In this document: positions 22,975-32,300 of the stretch, piece by piece
Numbering within the stretch: the first letter of the stretch is position 1
How the letters are laid out: every line of letters starts with the position of its first letter
Assembly (NCBI RefSeq): GCF_004923295.1
Contig: NZ_CP039635.1
Coordinates: forward strand, 826,501 to 890,500
Origin: Azospirillum sp. TSH100
GTDB lineage: Bacteria; Pseudomonadota; Alphaproteobacteria; Azospirillales; Azospirillaceae
Reading direction: 5' to 3'
DNA length: 64,000 nucleotides
Notes under the pieces: model-generated
Told to the model about the DNA's origin: nothing
Seen by the model: the letters and a program-made list of their open reading frames with translations, nothing else
The model's database searches: none
Position numbers and translations under genes: made by a program

Positions 22975-24984
22975 ATGAGCGACCGCAAGCCGCGGAACGC
23001 CGTCAGCGCTGACGGCGAAGTGATGATCTATGGCGTCGTCGGTGACGAATGGGACGGCTTGGACGCCAAGTCCGTCATCAACGGCATCAAGGCGCTGGGC
23101 AAAGTGGACACGATCACCCTGCGCATCAACAGCGGTGGCGGCTACGTCTACGAGGGCCTCGCCATCTTCAACTATCTTCAGGCCCATGCCGCCCGGAAGG
23201 TGGTCCATATCGACGGCATCGCCGCCTCGATGGCGTCGGTCATCGCCATGATCGGCGACGAAATCCACATCCCGGCCAATGCGCTGATGATGATCCACAA
23301 CCCGTGGAACCTCGCGATCGGCGACGCCTCCGCCATGCGCAAGGAGGCCGACAACCTGGACCGGGTGAAAGCCTCCATCATCGCGATCTATGCCGCCCGC
23401 ACCGGCAAGAGCGAGGCCGAGCTGTCGCAGCTGATGGACGCGGAAACCTGGATGCGGGGGCAGGAGGCCGTCGACGCCGGCTTCGCCACCGCCGTGGGCA
23501 CGTCGGTGGATGCCGCCGCCCTGCTGCGGACCGACCTGTCTTTGATGAATTTCACCAATCTGCCCGACGCGCTGCGCCGGGAGACCAAGCCCAACCCGGC
23601 CGCGGTGGCCGGGTTGGTCCGCGCGGCTTTGACCGCCGAGCACATCGAGGAGAGCACCATGGCCGATACGGTCAATGACTCGGCGCAGAACGCTGGCGCC
23701 GATGAAGCGAAGATCCGCGCCGAGGCGCAGGCGGCCGAGCGTACCCGCGCTTCGGGCATCCGCGCCGCCGTGCGCGCCGCCAAGCTGCCGGAAACCCTGG
23801 CCGACGAGCTGGTGGACGCCGGCACGCCGCTGGACAAGGCGCGCGAGACCATCATCAACAAGCTGGCCGAGGCCGACGAAAGCGGACCGCAGACCCGCAA
23901 CCAGGTGCGCATCACCGGCGACGCGGTGGACCGCTTCCGCACCGGCGCACAGGCCGCGCTGCTGGGCAAGGCCGGTCTGGCCAAGGACGATGCCGGCAAC
24001 GAGCTGCGCGGGCTGAGCCTGCGCGAGATGGCCCGCGAGTCCCTGGAAATCCAGAACGTCGCGACCCGTGCCATGCGGCCGATGGACATGGTCAAGGCGG
24101 CCATGACCCACAGCTCCGGCGACTTCGTCTTCATCCTCGCCAACGTCGCCGAAAAGTCGATGATGCGCGGCTATGAGGAGGCGAACGAGACCTTCCAGCA
24201 GTGGACCTCCACCGGCCAGCTGTCGGACTTCAAGCCCACCAGTCGCATCGACCTGAACAGCTTCCCCTCGCTGGGCAAGGTCGATGAAGGGGCGGAGTAC
24301 CAGTACGCCACCATCGGCGAGCGCGGCGAGACGGTGCAGCTGGCCACCTATGGCAACCTGTTTTCGATCACCCGGCAGGCGATCATCAACGACGACATGT
24401 CGGTGTTCACCCGCATCCCTCAGCGCATGGGCCGGGCCGCCATCCGCACGGTGGGCAACCTGGTCTATGCCACGCTGACCGCCAACCCGACCATGTCGGA
24501 CTCCGTGGCGCTGTTCCATGCGACCCATGCGAACCTCGGCACCGCCGCGGCGCCGACGGTGGCCAGCCTCGATGCCGGCCGGGTGGCGATGGCGACGCAG
24601 AAGGACCGCTCCAAGAACGCGGTCGCGCTGAACCTGCGTCCCCGCTTCATGCTGGTGCCGGTGGCGCTGGAGGGCACCTCCAAGGTGCTGATGGCCAGCG
24701 AGTTCGACCCGTCCAAGACGCAGCGCGTGCCCAACAGCGTGGCCGGGCTGGCCGAGGTGGTGTCCGACGCCCGCTTGGACGCGGCCAGCACCACCGCCTG
24801 GTATCTGGCTGCCGACCCGAACGCCACCGACACGGTGGAAGTCTCCTATCTGGACGGCGTTTCCACCCCCTGGCTGGAGCAGCAGGAGGGATGGAAGGTC
24901 GATGGCGTCGAGTTCAAGGTCCGGCTGGACGCCGCCGTGAAGGCCCTGGCCTGGGAAGGCCTCTTCAAGAACCCTGGCGCCTAA
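22975..24984 (+). CDS. ClpP-like prohead protease/major capsid fusion protein
   Basis: A 669-residue fusion. Residues ~15-180 are a ClpP-type serine protease: GGG(Y)VYEGLAIFN oxyanion region, catalytic Ser85 in GIAASMAS, His108 in MMIHNPW and an Asp near DAETW (155). Residues ~230-330 are a charged scaffold-like helical stretch (RIRAEAQAAERTRASG-type), and ~340-669 form the HK97-like major capsid domain (MDMVKAAMTHSS..., SFPSLGKVDEGAEYQYATIG). The protease would cut away scaffold and itself during prohead maturation. AGAGG precedes the ATG. An internal start with a strong ribosome site at 23659 may yield a separate capsid chain. Confidence 0.9.
   Translation: MSDRKPRNAVSADGEVMIYGVVGDEWDGLDAKSVINGIKALGKVDTITLRINSGGGYVYEGLAIFNYLQAHAARKVVHIDGIAASMASVIAMIGDEIHIPANALMMIHNPWNLAIGDASAMRKEADNLDRVKASIIAIYAARTGKSEAELSQLMDAETWMRGQEAVDAGFATAVGTSVDAAALLRTDLSLMNFTNLPDALRRETKPNPAAVAGLVRAALTAEHIEESTMADTVNDSAQNAGADEAKIRAEAQAAERTRASGIRAAVRAAKLPETLADELVDAGTPLDKARETIINKLAEADESGPQTRNQVRITGDAVDRFRTGAQAALLGKAGLAKDDAGNELRGLSLREMARESLEIQNVATRAMRPMDMVKAAMTHSSGDFVFILANVAEKSMMRGYEEANETFQQWTSTGQLSDFKPTSRIDLNSFPSLGKVDEGAEYQYATIGERGETVQLATYGNLFSITRQAIINDDMSVFTRIPQRMGRAAIRTVGNLVYATLTANPTMSDSVALFHATHANLGTAAAPTVASLDAGRVAMATQKDRSKNAVALNLRPRFMLVPVALEGTSKVLMASEFDPSKTQRVPNSVAGLAEVVSDARLDAASTTAWYLAADPNATDTVEVSYLDGVSTPWLEQQEGWKVDGVEFKVRLDAAVKALAWEGLFKNPGA
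23647..23661 (+). promoter_or_regulatory. Internal ribosome-binding site and ATG within the protease/capsid gene
   Basis: GAGGAG at 23647-23652 lies 6 bases before an in-frame ATG at 23659 (Met229 of the fusion), exactly at the junction between protease and scaffold/capsid parts. It would give a 441-residue capsid protein without the protease, similar in principle to nested C/Nu3 genes of lambda. Confidence 0.55.
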
Positions 24985-25059
24985 ACGCCATCCACACCAC
25001 CGTTGCAGCGATCGGGGCGGCCAGAGTGCCGCCCCGCTGCGTTTCGCGAGGACATCCCG

Positions 25060-25389
25060 ATGAAGAACTATGTCCAGGACGGCCACACGCTGTCCCTGAA
25101 CGCCCCCTACGATGTCGCCTCCGGCGGCGGCCTGCTGGTGGGCGCCCTGTTCGCGGTGGCCGTCAGCGCCGCCACCAGCGGCAACGCAGTGCAGGGTGCC
25201 ACCTGCGGCGTGTACACCCTGCCCAAGACCAACGCGCAGGCCTGGACGCTGGGCGCGAAAGTCTATTGGGACGACACCAACAAGGTGGCCACCACCACGG
25301 CCAGCGGCAACACGCTGATCGGCTGCGCCGTGGCCGCCGCTGCCAACCCGTCCACCACCGGCACCGTCCGCCTGAACGGCACGGTGTGA
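25060..25389 (+). CDS. Capsid decoration/cement protein (DUF2190 type)
   Basis: A 109-residue beta-rich protein starting MKNYVQDGHTLSLNAPYDVA, then SGGGLLVGALFAVAVSAATSG and repeated Gly/Thr turns ending GCAVAAAANPSTTGTVRLNG. This is the typical pattern of DUF2190 head-decoration proteins that stabilise the capsid at threefold sites. GAGG precedes the ATG. It sits directly after the capsid gene, as expected. Confidence 0.8.
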   Translation: MKNYVQDGHTLSLNAPYDVASGGGLLVGALFAVAVSAATSGNAVQGATCGVYTLPKTNAQAWTLGAKVYWDDTNKVATTTASGNTLIGCAVAAAANPSTTGTVRLNGTV

Positions 25390-25391
25390 CC

Positions 25392-25700
25392 ATGAGCGCC
25401 TTCGCCGCCATGCTCGACACGCTGTTCGCCGACCCGAACATGGCGGTGGACGCGCTCTATACCCCGCCCGATGGCAGCCCGGCGGTGCCGTGCCGGGCGC
25501 AGCTCCGACAGCCGGATCTCGACTGGCGGGGCGGAGATGCCAGCGTCGGCACGCCATCGCGCGTCGCCGAGGTGCGCGTGTCGGAAATTCCGCTGGTGGA
25601 GGAGGAGGGCGCGCTCACCGTCGGTGGGCAGGCCTATACGATCCAGAAGGCCAGCCGGCCGGACCGCGCCCGGCTTATCTGGCGGCTGGAGCTGCGGTGA
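25392..25700 (+). CDS. Head-tail joining / head completion protein
   Basis: A 102-residue protein, all-beta in the second half (RVAEVRVSEIPLVEEEGALT, VGGQAYTIQKASRPDRARL). This fits the lambda gpFII-like or head-tail attachment class. It starts 2 bases after the decoration gene stop and overlaps the next gene by one base. The family is inferred from position and fold pattern. Confidence 0.6.
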   Translation: MSAFAAMLDTLFADPNMAVDALYTPPDGSPAVPCRAQLRQPDLDWRGGDASVGTPSRVAEVRVSEIPLVEEEGALTVGGQAYTIQKASRPDRARLIWRLELR

Positions 25701-26161
25701 TGCCGGTGTCGGTCCGCGAACAGATCCTCACCGCCTTTCAGGGCCTGCTGGGCACGGTGGTGGCGGAAAACGTCACCGGCACGCTGACCGTCTACCGCGG
25801 CCGGCGCAAGGCGGTGCCGGAGGAGAAGCTGCCGGCGCTGGTCATGCGCGGCAGTCCGGTGTCTTCCGACCAGGAATCGGCTGCGGTGACCCGCAATTTC
25901 GAGCGCGTCGCCGTGACCGCTCTGGCGAAGGACGCCACCGATGCCGGCCTGGACCGGACACTGGTGGACCTGTGGGCGGCGCTTCAGCGTGCGATCGAGG
26001 CCGACCCGACCTTGGGCGGCATCGCGGTGGACACGACCATCACCGAGGCCGACCAGGGCGCCGCCGACGACGAAGGCGTGGGCGGGCTGGGCGATGTCTT
26101 CATCGCCGTCACCGTCGAGTATTGGACCCGGCCCGGCGACCCCTACGCCCTGGCTCCCTGA
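25700..26161 (+). CDS. Tail terminator/minor tail-type protein
   Basis: A 153-residue protein starting MPVSVREQILTAFQGLLGTV, then strands LTVYRGRRKAVPEEKLPALV and a C-terminal DVFIAVTVEYWTRPGDPYAL. The order (N-terminal helix, central beta region, closing strand with EYWT) matches gpU/minor tail terminators that cap the tail tube. It lies just before the tail tube gene. Confidence 0.55.
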   Translation: MPVSVREQILTAFQGLLGTVVAENVTGTLTVYRGRRKAVPEEKLPALVMRGSPVSSDQESAAVTRNFERVAVTALAKDATDAGLDRTLVDLWAALQRAIEADPTLGGIAVDTTITEADQGAADDEGVGGLGDVFIAVTVEYWTRPGDPYALAP

Positions 26162-26187
26162 CCCTTTCACCCATTCGGAGAGCATCC

Positions 26188-26391
26188 ATGAACATCCCGG
26201 CCCATCGGGCGGCGGCGGTGGAGCCGACGCCTGCCCACAGCTTCGAGCTTCGCGACGGCGAACTCGTCAACCTGACCGAGGAAGACGCCAAGGCGGCCGA
26301 CGCTGTCCCCGCTTCCTCCGTCGCCACCGTCACCAAGGGCCGCCGGCCCGCCAGCGAGGCGCCGATCGTCACCGCGCCCATGGCCGAGTAA
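26188..26391 (+). CDS. Small hypothetical phage protein
   Basis: A 67-residue acidic protein, probably with little fold, containing FELRDGELVNLTEEDAKAAD. GGAGAG precedes the ATG. Position between tail terminator and tube suggests a tail accessory role, but nothing is recognisable. Confidence 0.55.
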   Translation: MNIPAHRAAAVEPTPAHSFELRDGELVNLTEEDAKAADAVPASSVATVTKGRRPASEAPIVTAPMAE

Positions 26392-26403
26392 GGAGCACCC
26401 GCC

Positions 26404-27558
26404 ATGGCCCTGCGCACCCGCAACAATGCCCTGCTGGCGAAGATCGAAACCACTGAAGGCACGGACGCCGGTCCGGTGCCGGGCACCGATGCGGTGCTGG
26501 TGGAGAACCCGCAAATCAGCTTCAACCCCAACACCGTCCAGACCAACGAGTCGACCGGCAGCCTGGATGGCCGCGGTCCGATCACCGGCGGCATGACGGT
26601 GCAGCTGACCTTCGATGTCCTGCTGAAAGGCTCGGGCACCCCCGGCACCCCGCCGGAGTGGGGCGATTTGATGAGGGCGGCGGGCTGGGCGGAAGTCATC
26701 ACCGCTGCCGCTGTCCCGGCCGTGCCGGAGGCCGCCACCGCCGGCACCACCAGCAGCCTGACGCTGGGCAGCGGTGCCAGCGGCACGGCGCAGGCCTATC
26801 GTGGCATGCCGCTGCTGCTGACCGGCAACCCGGCGGCTGGCGCCACCAGCTTCGTTGCCGACTACACCGCCGGCAAGCTGGCTACCCTGGCCGACCTGTT
26901 CGGCACGGCGCTGTCGACCGGCACCAGCTACCAGGTGCCGGTGAATGTGCTGTATCGGCCCGCCTCCACCAACATCCCGTCGCTGACCTTCTATTTCTAC
27001 CAGGACGGCGTGCTTTACAAAGTCGTGGGCGCCCGCGGCAACGCCACCCTGAAGCTCCAGAGCGGCAACATCGGCCGCATCAGCTTCACCTTCACCGGCA
27101 TGTTCGTCAGCAAGACCGACGCCAGCGTTCCAACCGGGCTGGTCTATGACGCCACCCGGCCGCCGGTGTGGAAGGGCGGCAAGGCGCTGGTGAACCGGGT
27201 GGCATCGGCCATGGCGGCGATGTCGATCGAGTTCGGCAACCAGATGACCAATCCGGACAACCCGAACGCGGCCGAGGGTTTCGACCCGTCCATCATCACC
27301 GCCCGCAACATGACCGGCAGCTGCGACCCGCTGGAGACGCTGATCGCCACGCGCGACAGCATGGCGGCGCTGCGCGCCGGCACCCAGCAGATCATCCATG
27401 CCAGCTATGGCACGGCGGCAGGCAACCGGATCGGCCTGACCGTTCCGGCGGCTTTCTACACCAACCTCCAGCCGGGCGACCGTAACGGGCTGCTGACGAA
27501 CACGCACCAGTTCGCCTGCACCGGACAGGATGCCGGCGCCTTCCTCTGCCTCTTCTGA
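26404..27558 (+). CDS. Phage tail tube protein
   Basis: A 384-residue beta-rich protein. The start MALRTRNNALLAKIETTEGT and the segment VLVENPQISFNPNTVQTNES fit major tail tube proteins of long-tailed siphoviruses, with a central GRISFTFTGMFVSKTDAS strand and immunoglobulin-like insertions (~100-170). It would assemble around the tape measure to form the tail shaft. AAGGAG precedes the ATG. The gene order tube, chaperone with frameshift, tape measure is conserved in siphoviruses. Confidence 0.75.
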   Translation: MALRTRNNALLAKIETTEGTDAGPVPGTDAVLVENPQISFNPNTVQTNESTGSLDGRGPITGGMTVQLTFDVLLKGSGTPGTPPEWGDLMRAAGWAEVITAAAVPAVPEAATAGTTSSLTLGSGASGTAQAYRGMPLLLTGNPAAGATSFVADYTAGKLATLADLFGTALSTGTSYQVPVNVLYRPASTNIPSLTFYFYQDGVLYKVVGARGNATLKLQSGNIGRISFTFTGMFVSKTDASVPTGLVYDATRPPVWKGGKALVNRVASAMAAMSIEFGNQMTNPDNPNAAEGFDPSIITARNMTGSCDPLETLIATRDSMAALRAGTQQIIHASYGTAAGNRIGLTVPAAFYTNLQPGDRNGLLTNTHQFACTGQDAGAFLCLF

Positions 27559-27682
27559 CCCCGCGACCCCGGCCGGCACCGGGCAACCAGTCGGCTCCGG
27601 CCGGCGGGGCGCCGTCGTGCGCCAGCGGGCGGAGATGTCGGCTCCGCCCGCACCCCACCCCTCACCGACAGAGGACACCCCC

Positions 27683-28474
27683 ATGCTTCCCGTCTCGACC
27701 AAGGACGTGGTCCATTTCATCCCGCGCCTCGACCAGATTGCGACGCTGACCGCTCTGCGCGCCAAGGCCGAAACTCCCGACCTGGAGGAGGGCTTCACCC
27801 GGCTGATCGACGCCGTGCAGGCCGAGATCGACTCTGCGCCGCAGCCGGTCTACCTGCTGGCCGTGCCCAGCCATTTCCAGCGCGCCGCCTTCCGCCGCGA
27901 CCTGCGCGCGGCCGGCGCCAACTACCCCGGCGATGCCGAGCTGTACAGGGCACTGCGCGAGGATCTGCGCGAGGTGAACCCCTACAACCTCGACACCCTG
28001 CTGGAGCTGATCGACGAGGTAGAGGCCTCTGCCCAAGGCGACGTCGACCCTGACGCGCTGGACGGGCTGGAGACCATCACGCGCCTGGCACGCGCTGCCG
28101 GCGGGCGGTACGCCGCCATGGAAGGCGATCGGGAGTTCTGGCTGTCGGTGGCGCCGATCGTCGCCTGCCGCCACTTCCTGCGCGGCTGGGAAGGCGTGAA
28201 GGCTGCCGATGGCACGGATGCCCCCTTCGTCCGGCGCCGCGACCTCACCACCGATGAGACGCTGGCGCATCTGGAGGAGGCCGAGCTGCGCGCCGTCGGC
28301 TTCAAGATCATGAGCCTGATGCGCCCGTCCAAGGACATGGAAAAAAACTCCGCATCGCCGTCGCGGTCAGCCTCCAGCCGGAAGCTTTCCCCGACGGCGA
28401 AGAAGCAGCGCCTGACGGCTCCGCGTGGCTCCTCTTCGGAGAGCGCTTCGACCGAAACCCCCGCCTCGACCTGA
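27683..28474 (+). CDS. Tail assembly chaperone, G-type (zero frame)
   Basis: A protein of 263 residues if read in the zero frame. Residues 1-222 are helical and typical of tail assembly chaperones (PRLDQIATLTALRAKAETPD, ELYRALREDLREVNPYNLDT). The last ~40 residues (SASPSRSASSRKLSPTAKKQ...) have the composition of an out-of-frame read, which suggests that much of the useful product comes from the -1 shift at 28342. These chaperones coat the tape measure during tail assembly and are absent from the finished tail. Confidence 0.75.
   Translation: MLPVSTKDVVHFIPRLDQIATLTALRAKAETPDLEEGFTRLIDAVQAEIDSAPQPVYLLAVPSHFQRAAFRRDLRAAGANYPGDAELYRALREDLREVNPYNLDTLLELIDEVEASAQGDVDPDALDGLETITRLARAAGGRYAAMEGDREFWLSVAPIVACRHFLRGWEGVKAADGTDAPFVRRRDLTTDETLAHLEEAELRAVGFKIMSLMRPSKDMEKNSASPSRSASSRKLSPTAKKQRLTAPRGSSSESASTETPAST
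28342..28348 (+). promoter_or_regulatory. -1 ribosomal frameshift site A AAA AAC
   Basis: Within ATG-GAA-AAA-AAC the zero-frame codons line up as A AAA AAC, the canonical X XXY YYZ slippery heptamer. A -1 slip puts the ribosome in the frame CTC-CGC-ATC, which stays open to 28680 and has coding-like content. Confidence 0.85.
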
Positions 28475-28680
28475 CCGAGGATCACTTCGACATGGTGCAG
28501 CTCTGGCGGGCCTACCGGCCGCAGCCGGGGCGGATCGGCGGCATGGCCGCCGGTGTGGTGCCGGTGGTTGGCCATCTGCCGGATGCCGGCGGCACCGGCG
28601 ACCAGGCCGCCATCATGATGGACGCCTTCGCCATCATGAGCGACGCCGAGGCCGAGCTGCTGGCGGGAGAGCCATCATGA
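28348..28680 (+). CDS. Tail assembly chaperone, T-type extension (made by -1 frameshift)
   Basis: This is the C-terminal part of the G-T fusion, 110 residues joined to residues 1-222 of the zero-frame product. It contains AWLLFGERFDRNPRLDLTED, FDMVQLWRAYRPQPGRIGGM and an acidic helical end. In lambda, gpGT recruits the tape measure/tube through the T domain. The frame has no start of its own matched by a good ribosome site, and it ends overlapping the next gene. The fusion would be 332 residues. Confidence 0.7.
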   Translation, partial: LRIAVAVSLQPEAFPDGEEAAPDGSAWLLFGERFDRNPRLDLTEDHFDMVQLWRAYRPQPGRIGGMAAGVVPVVGHLPDAGGTGDQAAIMMDAFAIMSDAEAELLAGEPS

Positions 28681-29339
28681 TGATCCTTGGCCGGATCACC
28701 GGGGACCTGAAGGAGCTGGTGAACACCAGCTTCGACGAAATCGGCGATGCCGCCCGTGCGGCAGTGCGTTCGGCTTCCGAAGGCCTTCAGGCCGAGCTGC
28801 GCCGGCAGACCCGCGCCGCCGGGCTCGGCACCGGCCTGGAGAAGGCGTGGCGGCTGGAGCTGTATCCCAAGGTCAGCCGTCGGCGCACCCTGCGCCCGGC
28901 CGGCCTGGTCTACAGCAAGGCCACCCGGCTGCATGAGGCCTTCGACAGCGGCGAAACCATCACCGCCCGCGGCGCCAAATGGCTGGCCATCCCGCTGCCG
29001 GCCGCCAAGGCCGCCGGTTTCGACAAGCAGCCGCAGCGGCCGGATTCCCGGCGGGCCAGTGCGGTGCCGGCCAAATGGTCCAACGTCAAGGCGGCGGAGG
29101 CGAAGTTCGGTCCGCTCCGCTTCCAGCCGATCGGCAACGGCGCCCGCGCGCTGCTGGTGGCCGACGGCAAGGCCCGCGGCGACACGCTGGCGCGCGGCGG
29201 CGCCGGCCGGGCCACCTCCATCCCGCTCTTCCTGCTGGCCAAGAAGGTCCGCGGCCGCAAGCTGCTGGACATCGACGCCGCCACCAAGGCGGCCGAGGCG
29301 CAGCTGGCCACCAACCTCTCCAACATTCTCGGGCGGTAA
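28677..29339 (+). CDS. DUF6441-like phage tail protein
   Basis: A 220-residue protein starting MMILGRITGDLKELVNTSFD, followed by a long amphipathic helix and a C-terminal ARALLVADGKARGDTLARGG and SIPLFLLAKKVRGRKLLDID. The pattern is like DUF6441, a family of unknown role found beside tail genes in alphaproteobacterial phages. GGGAGAG precedes the start, which overlaps the T frame stop. Confidence 0.55.
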   Translation: MMILGRITGDLKELVNTSFDEIGDAARAAVRSASEGLQAELRRQTRAAGLGTGLEKAWRLELYPKVSRRRTLRPAGLVYSKATRLHEAFDSGETITARGAKWLAIPLPAAKAAGFDKQPQRPDSRRASAVPAKWSNVKAAEAKFGPLRFQPIGNGARALLVADGKARGDTLARGGAGRATSIPLFLLAKKVRGRKLLDIDAATKAAEAQLATNLSNILGR

Positions 29340-29344
29340 CAGCC

Positions 29345-32300
29345 ATGGCGCAGAAGAAGGTCAGCGTCCGCCTGTCGGTGGAGGCGGACAACGTCGATGC
29401 GATCCGCAGGAAGCTGGAGGAGCTGGGCGTCTCCATCAAGTCGGTGGGGAACGACAACAGCCCCGACCGCCTGCGCCGGCAGTTCGAGGCATTGGAGGGC
29501 CGGCTGGACACCACGTCGCGCGCCACCCGCAAGCTGGCCGACGACGAGGCCCTGCTGAAGCGTGCGGTGGACGAGCTGGGCGTGTCGCGGGAACGGGCCA
29601 ACGCGCTGCTGAAGGCGGCCAAGGACGCCTACGATCCGGCAGCGATCGCCGCCCGCAAGGAAGCGGATGCGCTGCGCGGGCTGATCGACACGCTGGACAA
29701 GACCGCCGCCGCGAACCGGAAGGTTGCTGACGGGCAGGCGTTGCTGGACAAGGCTCTGGCCGGTGGCGTGCAGGGCACCACCCTGACCGAAACGCAGCAC
29801 CGCAAGCTGAGTGCCGCTCTGCGCGAGCAGCATGGTGTGCTGGAGGAGAGTGCCAGCAAAACCAAGCTGGCGGCGCACGAGATGACCAACCTGAGCTATC
29901 AGGTGCAGGACTTCGCTGTCCAGGTCGGATCCGGGCAGGGCCTCTTCCGCCCCCTCCTTCAGCAGGCGCCGCAGGCCGTCGGCGCCGTCGGCGGTGTGAG
30001 CCGTGCCCTGTCGCTGCTGCTGTCGCCGATCGGCCTGACCATCGCGGCCGGTGCCACGCTGGCCACCGGGCTGGCGGTGATTTCGTCGCGCGCTGTCGGC
30101 ATCGAAGGACAGCTGCGCAGCCTGTCCGTCGCCACCAAGGCCTATGGCACGGAAGCGCAATCCACCGCGGCGCAGCTGCGCGACCTGGCCAAGGCCCTGT
30201 ACGCCGACGGCGCCGGCAAGGACGAGTCGGAAGCCGCATCCAAGGTGATCGCCACCACCCGCGGCCTGTCTTCCACCATGGCCAAGGAGATTGCCGGCAT
30301 CGGCAACGACATGGCCGCCGGCATGGGCAAGTCGGTGGACGAGATGGTGAAGCAGCTCGGCTCGCTGGCGACCGAGGGCTATCCCGCCATCAAGAAGCTT
30401 CAGGACGAGATCGGCTTCCTGACCTCCGATGAGCTGAAGGCCGTGCGCGCCATGGCCGAGCACGGGCAGCAGGCCCAAGCCCTTGGCGTTGCGGTGGAGG
30501 CGTTGCACCGTCGCTTCGACGGTTTGCGGCAGCAATCCATGTCCCCGGCCGAACAGGCGTTCCGCGACCTTGGCGTCGGCTGGAACGCCTTCATGGATGC
30601 GGTGGCGCAGAGCCGCCCGGTGATGGAGATGATTACTGGAGTCTCCGGCGCCGTCACCCGGATGGCGGCGGCAGTCACCAGCACGCCGAAGGAGCAGATT
30701 GCCGACCTGGAGACCCGCATCGCGGCGGTGAAGAAGAGCATCGCCACCCGCGACGGCGCCAAGGCGGACGGCGAGACCTATCTGAACCTCAATCTGCGAT
30801 CGCTGCTGTTCGGCACCACCGATGGCTCCGACCTGGATAAGCAGCTGGCCGACCTCGAGCAGCAGCTGAAGGCCGCGCAGGGCCGGCTGGTGACGGAGCT
30901 GGCCAAGACGCCTGTACGCGTGGCCGGCACGTCGGCCGGTGCCGCCAGTGCCGGCGGCAAGACCGACGAAAAGGCCGTCCAGTACGTCGATGAACAGACC
31001 GCCGCCTATGAACGGCTGGCCAAGGCGATGGGCGGCAGCCAAGCCGCCCGGACGCTGCAAATGGCGTCGATGCGCGCCGAAGACGAGATCCGGGAGCGGC
31101 GGCTGTCCGGGCAGGAGGCGGAGGACATCCGTGACCTGCGGCGCAAAGAGGCCCTGTTGCAGCTGTCGGTCGCCTATGGCGACGAGCTGCGCAGCCTGTC
31201 GCTGGCGGCACAGGGCAACGTCCAGCTGGCGGCGGCTTATGGCCAGAGCGAGGCGGCGGCGCTGCGCCAGAAGGCCGCCAACGATGCGCAGGCCGCTGCT
31301 GCCGGCAATGCCGCCGTCAGCGTGGCCGAGCTGACCCGCCAGAATGTGCTGAACGCCGCCTCCTCGACCGCGGCCGACGCCGGCAAGGCGGTGGCCGACC
31401 TCACCCGGCAAGCGGTGGCGCAGGAGAAGATCGCCGACGCGGCCAAGCATGGTGCCGCGGCGCAGGCCGAGGCCGAGCGGCAGGCGCAGGTCGCTGCCCA
31501 GACCTCCGGCATCCTCGCCGCTGCGCAGGTGGCGGAGGAGGAGGGGGCGGCCGAGCTGGCCAGGACGCTGCGCGATCTGGCCGGCGCCTACGACCTGGTG
31601 TCCAGGCGCGGCACCGAGGCGCAGAAGCGGACGCAGGGAGAGGAGACCCTGCGCACCGCCCGGCAGGGCCTGGACTATGCCCAGCAGGAGCTTGCCCTGA
31701 TGGGGCAGGCCGAGCCGCTGCGCAATCGGGCGCTGAAGTCGCTGCAAATCCAGCAGCAGGCGCAGGGGATGGCCAAGTCGGCGACCTCCGACCAGATCGC
31801 GGAGTGGGTGAAGCTTCAAGAGCAGATCGCCGACACGCAGGCGCTGACGCAGTACGCGAACGACGTGAAAGCCACCTCCAAGGAAATTGCCGGCAGCATT
31901 TCGGAGAACCTGTACGACCGCCTGACCGATCCGAGCAAGGCCACCAGTGTGGTGGACTTTTTCAAGTCGATCTTCAAACGGATCGGCCTGGCGGCGCTCG
32001 AGAACGCGGTCGTGCTGCCGATCGTCACCTCCGTTGTCGGTGCGGCGCCGTCGCTGTTCGGCGTCCAGGCTCCGGCTGGTGCCGGCGGGATCGCTGGTGC
32101 CGCGCAGGGATCGGGCGGGCTGCTGAGCAACGCCACCAGCTTGGTCAGTCTTGGCCGGTCCGGCTGGCAGCTCTTGAGCGGCGGATCGGGCTTGGCCGCG
32201 ACGCAGGCCGCCGGCTCCTTCGCCACCAGCAGCCTGGGCGAAGCGCTCGGCCTGTCCACGTCGGCGGCGGGGGTGATCCCGGAGGCCGCCGCCACTGACT

